A stretch of DNA of 14,836 bases from Candidatus Brocadiia bacterium (GTDB lineage: Bacteria > Planctomycetota > PUPC01 > DSUN01): positions 1-14,836 of the forward strand of contig JADHXT010000039.1 in assembly GCA_016782825.1 (NCBI GenBank). The letters are read 5' to 3'. The stretch's first letter is position 1. Each line of letters begins with the position of its first letter. Below are positions 8,278 to 13,950 of the stretch, piece after piece. Under the pieces are notes generated by a model. That model made no database searches, was not told where the DNA came from, and saw only the letters and a list, made by a program, of their open reading frames with translations. The position numbers and the translations under genes were made by a program.

Positions 8278-10875
8278 TCACGTCCCGCCCATCTTCTCGC
8301 GGAGGGTGCTCAGGGTGCGGCCGGCGTAGCCGCTCGCCTTGAGCTTGCGCACTTGGTCGTACACGGGGCGGGCCTTCTCGCCGAGCAGGTAGAGCGCGTT
8401 GGCGGCGAAATGCTTGCCGCTCGCCAGCGGGTGGCTCTTGATCACCTCGACGATGACGGGCAGCGCCGCCTCGCCCTCGCCCCACTCGGTGAGCGCCTGC
8501 GCGGCGGCGACGCGCACGGCCGCGCTGGGGTCCTTCAGCCGCTTGCGGAACGTGGGGAGGTGCTTCGCCGCCTCGGCCTTCGTGCGATGGCGCACGCGGC
8601 TGAGGTCGTGTCCCTCGGCAATGCCCAACACGCCCCAGTAGCGGACGCTGGCGATGGGGTCGGCCAGGGCCTTCTCGTAGGCCGCGAGGGCCGCGGCGCC
8701 GGTGCCGTCGAGCCGCTTGAGCGCCAGGCAGCGGTCCACCACGCCACTCTCGTCCACCACCTGCCGCCAGTGCGGCGGCCCGGCGGGCAGCGGCTCGGGA
8801 GCGATGGCCTTGTGTCCCTCGGTGTGGGTGGCGGTCTTGCTGTCCTTGAAGCCGATGCGGCAGGCCCTGGCAGTGATGGCCTGGCCGGGTGCAAGCGCCA
8901 CCGGCCCGCTGTAGAGCTGCCACCCGCCGCCCGCGGCCGGCGGGACCAGCGGCTTGACCTTCGTCGCGCCGAGCACCACCGCCTGGAAGTCCATCTGGAA
9001 GACGCCGTCCTTCGGCACGGGCTTGAGGGTGAGGGTGTACTTGCCCTGCTTCGGGAGGTCCACCTCGCCGAGCTTGACGACCTTGAAATCGTCGAAGCCG
9101 CCTGTGTTCGAGGCGCGGCCTTCGAGAGTCTGCCCCGCGATCTCGACGGTGTACTTGCTGTTGGCCTGCCCGCCGCAGCCCCAGATGACGTGGACGGGCA
9201 GCTTGCCGGGGCCGAGGACGCCGGCGTCCCAGCTCAGCCAGGCCTTGCTGTTGCGCCAGCCGCTGAGGTTGCCGGGCTCCTTCTTCGGCCACGGCTTGGG
9301 GCCGTTGATCGTGGCCCGCGCGGCATGGAGTACGTTGCCGTCCACGGAGGGCCGGGCCTGGGTGCCGGTGAGGCGGTAGGCGATGGACGCGCCGGGCGTG
9401 GCGCAGGTGACCTTCACGAGCTCGTCCTGCCCCTGGCGCTGGAGCGGCTCGATGCCGGGCGCCGTGGTGGTCTGGTGGGCGTCGTTCGGGCGCTTGAGGG
9501 CGTCGAACTCGGGCTCGGGCAGCAGGCCGAAGTCGCCGGTGCTCTTCATCCAGGCGAAGAGGGCGTCGCGCAGGCGGTCGAGGGTGGCCTGGTGCTTGGG
9601 GTCGGCGGCAAGGTTGTTCACTTCGTGGGGGTCGGCGTGGGTGTCGTAGAGTTCCTCGATGGGCTTGGGCCGCTCGAAGTATTGGAGTTGCGGACCCTTG
9701 AGCTTGCCCTCGGCGAAGAGGCGGCGCATCTCCTTCATCGTGGGCATCTGGTTCATGTAGTTCACGTCGAGGGAGCGCGGCAGGTGGGGCAGGAAGTTGC
9801 GGAGGTAGTGCCAGCGCTTGTCGCGCACGCAGCGGATGACGTCGATGCTCTCGTCCACGCGGTCGCGGGCGCCGTAGATGTACTCGCGGGGCTTGGCGCG
9901 CTGGGGGCCGAGCACGGCCTGCCCCTGCATGTGGCCGGGCACCTTCACGCCGCACAGAGAGAGCATGGTGGGTGCGAAGTCGATGAACGACACGAGCTCG
10001 TCGGTGGCGGTGCCGGGCTTGAGGGCATCGGGCGCGTCGGGGCGGACGTGGCCGCGCCACTTGGTAGGCACGCGGACAAGGAGCGGCACGCGGAGGCCGG
10101 AGTCGTAGATCCAGCGCTTGCCGCGCGGCAGGCCGCGGCCGTGGTCGCCCCAGAACCACACGAGGGTGTCGTCGGCGAGGCCCTCGGCCTCAAGCTGCTT
10201 CATCACCGCGGCAAACTCGGCGTCCATCCGCGTGATGTTGTCGTAGTACTTCGCCCAGTCGCGTCGCACGGCGAGCGTGTCGGGGTAGTAGGGAGGCAGC
10301 GTTGCCTTGGCGGGGTCGTGTGTGAGCTTGTCGGAGGGCTTGCTGCGGGCGCGGCTTTCGTGGGTGCCTGTGTAGTTGATCACGGAGAAGAAGGGCTGGC
10401 CCTTGGCACGACCGCGCCACCACTGGCGACCGCCCACCGCGTCCCATGCCGTGAAGGGCGGCTTGAACTGGTAGTCGGTCTTCGAGTGGTTCGAGCAGTA
10501 GTAGCCGGCGGCGCGGAGGTACTCGGTGAAGCACTTCACGGGCGCCTGCGGCACGCCGCTGCACCGCATGTGGTTGGTGCCGATGCTGGTGGGGTACATG
10601 CCGGTGATGATGCCGGAGCGGGCGGGGGCGCACACGCCCATGTGGGCGAAAGCGGCGTCGTAGCGCACGCCCTGGGCAGCGAAGCGATCGAGGTGGGGCG
10701 TCACGGCATACTCATCGCCGTAGCAGCCGAGGTCGGGGCTGATGTCCTCGGTCGAGAACCACAGCACGTTGGGCCGTGATGGCTTGGAAGTCGCCTGCGC
10801 GGCGTGGCTCGTGCGGGCCATCGCCAGAGTGCCTGCGGCCAGACCTGCCGCTTTCAGGAAGTCGCGCCGATGCAT
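8278..10875 (-). CDS. Tat-exported sulfatase with nested beta domain and C-terminal helical repeats
   Basis: Formylglycine-dependent sulfatase, predicted to hydrolyse sulfate esters or sulfamates, most like heparan N-sulfatase-type enzymes. It has 865 residues, far longer than the usual 450-550. The N-terminus RRDFLKAAGLAAG (3-15) is a Tat signal. The catalytic motif C-A-P-A-R is at 82-86, with C82 the residue to be oxidised. Metal-site residues include ED at 43-44 and DH at 244-245. The sulfatase domain ends near 450. A chitobiase/FN3-like domain then starts (VKVTCATPGASIAYRL, 487-502), is interrupted by about 150 residues of galactose-binding-like beta sequence, and resumes at WQLYSGPVALAPGQAITARA (652-671). 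Residues about 738-857 look like HEAT-type repeats. The start at 10875 is preceded by GAAGAAGGGG. No maturation enzyme is in the window. Confidence 0.93.
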   Translation of the reverse strand: MHRRDFLKAAGLAAGTLAMARTSHAAQATSKPSRPNVLWFSTEDISPDLGCYGDEYAVTPHLDRFAAQGVRYDAAFAHMGVCAPARSGIITGMYPTSIGTNHMRCSGVPQAPVKCFTEYLRAAGYYCSNHSKTDYQFKPPFTAWDAVGGRQWWRGRAKGQPFFSVINYTGTHESRARSKPSDKLTHDPAKATLPPYYPDTLAVRRDWAKYYDNITRMDAEFAAVMKQLEAEGLADDTLVWFWGDHGRGLPRGKRWIYDSGLRVPLLVRVPTKWRGHVRPDAPDALKPGTATDELVSFIDFAPTMLSLCGVKVPGHMQGQAVLGPQRAKPREYIYGARDRVDESIDVIRCVRDKRWHYLRNFLPHLPRSLDVNYMNQMPTMKEMRRLFAEGKLKGPQLQYFERPKPIEELYDTHADPHEVNNLAADPKHQATLDRLRDALFAWMKSTGDFGLLPEPEFDALKRPNDAHQTTTAPGIEPLQRQGQDELVKVTCATPGASIAYRLTGTQARPSVDGNVLHAARATINGPKPWPKKEPGNLSGWRNSKAWLSWDAGVLGPGKLPVHVIWGCGGQANSKYTVEIAGQTLEGRASNTGGFDDFKVVKLGEVDLPKQGKYTLTLKPVPKDGVFQMDFQAVVLGATKVKPLVPPAAGGGWQLYSGPVALAPGQAITARACRIGFKDSKTATHTEGHKAIAPEPLPAGPPHWRQVVDESGVVDRCLALKRLDGTGAAALAAYEKALADPIASVRYWGVLGIAEGHDLSRVRHRTKAEAAKHLPTFRKRLKDPSAAVRVAAAQALTEWGEGEAALPVIVEVIKSHPLASGKHFAANALYLLGEKARPVYDQVRKLKASGYAGRTLSTLREKMGGT

Positions 10876-10924
10876 GGGGATCCCCTTCTTCGCATTGGAG
10901 AAGCGTTCACACCTGGCCCGCCGC

Positions 10925-10953
10925 AGTCTAGCGCCAGCCTCTGCGCGACGCAA
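10925..10953 (-). promoter_or_regulatory. Candidate sigma-70-type promoter for the sulfatase
   Basis: Minus strand: TTGCGT (10953-10948), 17-bp spacer, TAGACT (10930-10925), 49 bases before the sulfatase ATG. Matches are 3 of 6 and 4 of 6. It sits right where a promoter should be and shares the 17-bp spacing of the other two candidates, but the hexamers are weak. Confidence 0.35.
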
Positions 10954-11019
10954 CCACCGTGCCTGCGCCGAAGCCCGTTGGATGGTGAGCCGCGCGGCTC
11001 CACCTGGCGCCCTGCCGAC

Positions 11020-11039
11020 GCGGCGTGGGGACACGCCGC
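11020..11039. repeat. GGCGGCG/TGGGGAC hairpin repeat, copy 2
   Basis: GCGGCGTG (11020-11027), loop GGGA, CACGCCGC (11032-11039): a perfect 8-bp stem. It matches 6707-6726 at 19 of 20 bases; the single difference restores full pairing in this copy. Confidence 0.65.
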
Positions 11040-11053
11040 CCACGCAGAAGAGA

Positions 11054-11106
11054 GAATGAAGCAGGAGCTTCCCAGAGGCATTACGAAGTGGGAGCTTCGT
11101 AACGAG
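11054..11106 (+). repeat. Two-hairpin repeat element, copy 2
   Basis: First hairpin GAAGC-AGGA-GCTTC (11058-11071). Second hairpin TTACGAAGT-GGGA-GCTTCGTAA (11081-11102), nine pairs including one T.G wobble. The linker is CCAGAGGCA. Compared with copy 1 (6497-6549, minus strand), 12 of 53 bases differ. Nine of these fall in stems and make four compensatory pair changes plus the wobble, two fall in loops and one in the linker. Confidence 0.8.
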
Positions 11107-11206
11107 AGTGTGTCTTCATGGCTTCGCCCTGGTTGCCTCTTCATTCGTGTCCATTCGTGGCCGGTCTTCTTCTCTCTGCCTTCGCGTCTTGGCCTCTTTG
11201 CGTGAG
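11107..11206 (+). repeat. Composite repeat tail after the two-hairpin element
   Basis: Modules in order: GGCTTCGCCCTGGTTGC (11120-11136); a tandem decamer ATTCGTGTCC/ATTCGTGGCC (11143-11162); TTCGCGTCTT (11181-11190); GCCTCTTTGCGTGAG (11192-11206). The first, third and fourth occur in the same order after copy 1 on the minus strand, between 6394 and 6310. A matching GCCTCTGCGTGAG is at 2999-3011. The open reading across this stretch is judged non-coding. Confidence 0.6.
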
Positions 11207-11233
11207 CACTCCCCCCTGCCGTGGCGTGCGGCG

Positions 11234-11869
11234 CTACTTGGGCATCTCGGCGAGGGCTTTGCCGATGGCGGCGGTGGCCTGGGTGAGAACGTCGGACGTG
11301 GCGGCGTCGAGAGCGGCGACCATGGCAGCAACGCTGACCCGGGCGACGGGGACGAGGGGCTTCTTGACAGGCACCCCGCCGGCGAAGCTCTGGGCGAAGA
11401 CGACGGTGCGCTTGCGCAGGTCGCGGATGACGAGTTGAAGCTCGCACGCGGCCGTGCAGTCGCGGCCGTCGCGGACGATCTCGAAGCGCACCAGGTCGCC
11501 GGCCAGCACGAGATCGGCGTCGCGAAGCAACCGTTCGCGGCCGACGGCCTGCGCCACCCGCGCCTGGCGCAGCGACTGGGCCATGAGGCGCGCGATCATG
11601 TCGGCGGGGGCGGCCACCCAGCGGTCCTGGGCGTAGTAGCCGGCGGCGTTGTTGTTGTCGCGGTAGAAGATGCGGTCGGTGTAGTGGCTCGGCGAGTCGA
11701 AGGGGGCGATGGCCAGGGCCTTGACGGCGGGGGCCGCCGCGGGGGCCTCGATGGCGGGGGCGCCGAGGGCGTAGTGGCGCACGACGAGGCGTGGTCGCGC
11801 CGAGATGCCACACCCGCAAAGCACCAGCGGCAACAACACCAGACAGAGAAGCAAACGGCGGACGGGCAT
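11234..11869 (-). CDS. PqiC/ABC-type transport auxiliary lipoprotein
   Basis: A 211-residue predicted lipoprotein of the ABC_trans_aux/PqiC type, the usual periplasmic or outer-membrane partner of MCE lipid transporters. The signal is MPVRRLLLCLVLLPLVLCGC, with the lipid-bearing cysteine at 20 (lipobox LCGC, unusual Cys at -2). The mature part follows the family: RHYALG at 31-36, LAIAPFDSP at 52-60, YTDRIFYRD at 63-71, YYAQDRWVAAPADMIARLM at 78-96, and a second half with AGDLVRFEI (123-131) and VIRDLRKR. The start at 11869 has AGGAG 8 bases upstream; an earlier in-frame ATG gives a non-signal extension. It lies downstream of the MCE gene on the same strand, but two other genes and a strong hairpin (11908-11949) intervene, so its expression may be uncoupled. 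Confidence 0.82.
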   Translation of the reverse strand: MPVRRLLLCLVLLPLVLCGCGISARPRLVVRHYALGAPAIEAPAAAPAVKALAIAPFDSPSHYTDRIFYRDNNNAAGYYAQDRWVAAPADMIARLMAQSLRQARVAQAVGRERLLRDADLVLAGDLVRFEIVRDGRDCTAACELQLVIRDLRKRTVVFAQSFAGGVPVKKPLVPVARVSVAAMVAALDAATSDVLTQATAAIGKALAEMPK

Positions 11870-11907
11870 ACGGTGGTCTCCTGGTTGATGAAGGCGTTGT
11901 GATATCT

Positions 11908-11949
11908 GGGGGAGGGAAGCCCTTTTCCTCAAAAAGGGTGCCCTCCCCC
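11908..11949 (-). terminator. Large two-tier hairpin between oxidoreductase 2 and the PqiC-like gene
   Basis: Outer arms GGGGGAGGG (11908-11916) and CCCTCCCCC (11941-11949). Inner arms CCCTTTT (11920-11926) and AAAAGGG (11932-11938), with a 5-base loop. Total 16 base pairs with a small bulge. It lies 7 bases after the oxidoreductase stop and 38 bases before the lipoprotein start. No T-tract follows on the minus strand, so it may terminate, attenuate, or protect a 3' end. Confidence 0.7.
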
Positions 11950-11956
11950 GCTGGTA

Positions 11957-13303
11957 TTATAGCTCCTTGGTCTTGCCGGGCTCGGGGCAAGGGTAGATGC
12001 CGTCGGGGCCGGGGTGGATGGGGGCCTCGGTGTCCAGGGTCATGTGATCGATGTCTTTGACGTATTGGAAGTTGGACTTCGCCACTTGGTCCCAGGTGAC
12101 GTATTGGCCGGTGTGTGCGGCGGTGCGTCCCATGATGGCAGCCATGTTGGCTTCGCCGGCGCGTCGGGCTTCGTTGTGGGGCTTGTCGTTGCGGATGGCG
12201 TCGAGGAGAACTTTCCATTCGACGTGGTAGGGGTTGGTGTCGTTGCGGCCGAAGTCCCACACCAGATTGTCCTTGGTCATCTGTTGGCTCTTGTAGATGC
12301 GCGGCTTGGGCTGGCCAAGGTTGGTCATGATGGTGGCGGAGCCTTTGGAGCCGTGGGCGTAGTCGGCGTAGGTGCCCCAGCAGCCTTGCATGTGGCGGGA
12401 GAAGGCAAAGAGCTTGGCGCCGTCGGCGAAGGTGTATTCGATAGTGTAGTGGTCGAAGTTGTTGCCTGCGGCCTTGTAGCACCGGCCGCCGAAGGCCTGC
12501 GCGCTGACGGGCCAGGAGCCTTTGGCCCAGCAGGCGACGTCCACGTTGTGGCAGTGCCAGTCGATGAAGAAGCCGCTGGAGACCCAGTTGAAGCAGGTGG
12601 CGCGCTGGATCTGGAAGGTCAGCTCGTGGGTGTTCTTGGGCAGCGGCGGGCAGTGGACGGGGCCGTGGACTCGGTAGATGCGCAGGGTGTGGACGTCGCC
12701 GATGGCGCCGTCGTGGATGCGGCGGATGACTTCCTGGCGGGCGGGGGAGTGGCGCCACATGAAGCCGCAGCCGACCTTGAGGTTCCTCTTCTCGCTCTCG
12801 TCGGCGGCGGCGAGCAGGCGGCGGGTGGCGGGGGCGTCGGTGGCGAAGGACTTTTCCATGAAGACGTTCACGCCCTTGGAGACGGCGTATTCGAACATCA
12901 TGGGGCGGAAGGCGGCGTGGGTGGTCAGGAGGACCACGTCGCCGGGGCGCAGCGTGTCGATGGCCTTCTTGTGGGCGTCGAAGCCGAGGAACTGGCGTTC
13001 GGGCGGCACGTCGGCCTTGTCCTTGAGCGGGCGCTTCAGGCGGTTGAGGCTGCCCTTGAGGCGGTGGTCGAAGAGGTCGGCCATGGCGAAGAGCTTCACG
13101 GGGCCGCCGCCGCAGGTCGCGGCGTCCATGACGGCGCCGGTGCCGCGGCCGCCGCAGCCCACGAGGGCGAGGCGCACGGTGTTGTCGGTGGCGGCGTAGG
13201 CGCGGGTGGCGATGCTGGCGAGCGAGGCGCCAGCGGCCACGGTGCCGGCGCGGCGGAGGAAGGCCCGGCGGGTGGAGGGCTTTGGATCCTGCGGCGTGGC
13301 CAT
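11957..13303 (-). CDS. Tat-exported Gfo/Idh/MocA-family oxidoreductase (2)
   Basis: A second member of the family, 448 residues, a paralogue of the one at 6802-8112. The Tat signal is STRRAFLRRAG (10-20). The nucleotide-binding start is VRLALVGCGGRGTGAV (43-58). The usual EKP motif reads EKS here (FMEKSFA, 148-154; K151 kept). The C-terminal domain has HCHNVDVACW at 250-259 and FGGRCY at 271-276. The tails of both paralogues carry a DG..IY element and a PGK near the end. The start at 13303 has AGGAG 8 bases upstream. It begins 29 bases after the preceding unknown gene, so they are likely co-transcribed; a large hairpin follows its stop. The substrate is unknown. Its place inside an MCE cluster does not by itself point to lipids. 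Confidence 0.9.
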   Translation of the reverse strand: MATPQDPKPSTRRAFLRRAGTVAAGASLASIATRAYAATDNTVRLALVGCGGRGTGAVMDAATCGGGPVKLFAMADLFDHRLKGSLNRLKRPLKDKADVPPERQFLGFDAHKKAIDTLRPGDVVLLTTHAAFRPMMFEYAVSKGVNVFMEKSFATDAPATRRLLAAADESEKRNLKVGCGFMWRHSPARQEVIRRIHDGAIGDVHTLRIYRVHGPVHCPPLPKNTHELTFQIQRATCFNWVSSGFFIDWHCHNVDVACWAKGSWPVSAQAFGGRCYKAAGNNFDHYTIEYTFADGAKLFAFSRHMQGCWGTYADYAHGSKGSATIMTNLGQPKPRIYKSQQMTKDNLVWDFGRNDTNPYHVEWKVLLDAIRNDKPHNEARRAGEANMAAIMGRTAAHTGQYVTWDQVAKSNFQYVKDIDHMTLDTEAPIHPGPDGIYPCPEPGKTKEL

Positions 13304-13332
13304 GGCACGGTCTCCTGACAAGGATGGGCGGG

Positions 13333-13890
13333 TCACACGTCCTCGGCCTCGTCGGCGGCAAGATTGTCCTGGAGCATCTCGAGGAAGAAGGCGAGAGCGT
13401 CGGGCGGCAGCAGGGCGCCGTTGGTGGAGCCCATGGGACCCCACTTCCAGTCGCCGCCCACCACGCCGCCCTGGAGGTGGAGGAACTGATAGACGGGGGC
13501 GCGGGGGCAGCGTGCGTCGGTGAAGGTGGCCTTGAAGCGTTCGGGGTCGAGGGGCTTTTCGCCGACGAAGAGTTCCTCGAGGCGCAGCACGATGGGCGTC
13601 CAGTCGAGGTAGGAGTGGCCCCACACGTCGGTGAGCTCGTAGAGTGTGACGTCTTCCTTGGGCCGGGCGTCGACCACCACGGCATGGTCTTTGGGTGCGA
13701 AGCCGCTCTCCTCAAGCAGGTCTTTCACCGAGGCCCCCCAGGGGAACACCTCGGCGCCGGCCGGGGCGTAGCGTCGCACGAAGGGGTAAACGAGACCGCT
13801 GCCGGTGCCGGCGAGGGTCACGCCGTGGAGCTCGTTGTATTCGCGGGCGCCATCGCTGCCGCGCGTGCGTCGGTAGAGGAGGAAGGGCAC
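13333..13890 (-). CDS. Unknown 185-residue soluble protein in the MCE cluster
   Basis: Not recognised. No signal peptide, membrane helix or lipobox is visible, so it is probably cytoplasmic. It has a basic N-terminus (LLYRRTRG), a glycine-rich LAGTGSGLVYPF (26-37), FPWGASVKDLLEESGF (49-64), and a conserved-looking C-terminal half with DVWGHSYLDW (88-97), QFLHLQGGVVGGDWKWG (135-151) and GSTNGALLPPDALAFFLEML (154-173); the ending is acidic (ADEAEDV). The GTG start at 13890 is chosen because GAGGAG (13904-13899) lies 8 bases upstream. The GTG at 13899 overlaps that ribosome site. It lies 60 bases after the MCE gene and 29 bases before oxidoreductase 2, on the same strand, so it is probably in the same transcript. 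Confidence 0.75.
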   Translation of the reverse strand: MPFLLYRRTRGSDGAREYNELHGVTLAGTGSGLVYPFVRRYAPAGAEVFPWGASVKDLLEESGFAPKDHAVVVDARPKEDVTLYELTDVWGHSYLDWTPIVLRLEELFVGEKPLDPERFKATFTDARCPRAPVYQFLHLQGGVVGGDWKWGPMGSTNGALLPPDALAFFLEMLQDNLAADEAEDV

Positions 13891-13950
13891 GGTGGACACT
13901 CCTCGCAGGCGAGTGGCGGGGCGCCGGGTGCGGGGCCGCCCGGATGTGCA

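Larger units (their letters stand above)
10876..11233. other. Gene-free repeat block C
   Basis: No gene is supported here. From 10876 to 11019 I see only the sulfatase leader and its candidate promoter. From 11020 to 11206 the space is filled with repeat modules shared with blocks A and B: a GC hairpin (11020-11039), the two-hairpin element (11054-11106), and a tail of modules to 11206. Nothing is recognised in 11207-11233. Confidence 0.65.

Noticed and set aside
6658..10779. An uninterrupted + strand reading frame of over 4 kb opposite the sulfatase and oxidoreductase
   Set aside because: It is the antisense shadow of high-GC genes: Val/Ala/Gly/His-rich, no domain, and it spans two well-supported genes and their gap.
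6802..10875. Sulfatase and oxidoreductase 1 as one operon for a defined pathway
   Set aside because: The 165-bp gap with its own promoter candidate argues against simple co-transcription, and no substrate can be inferred.
10804..11205. Small proteins encoded across repeat block C
   Set aside because: The frames are built from the dispersed repeats, lack ribosome sites, and similar peptide strings arise at block B only because the DNA repeats.
11956..11961. Perfect TATAAT on the minus strand as a promoter for the PqiC-like gene
   Set aside because: There is no -35 match at 16-18 bp, it overlaps the preceding stop codon, and a transcript from it would run straight through the large hairpin.
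13897..13899. GTG at 13899 as start of the unknown 185-residue protein
   Set aside because: It overlaps the GAGGAG ribosome site itself; the GTG at 13890 has the ideal 8-base spacing.
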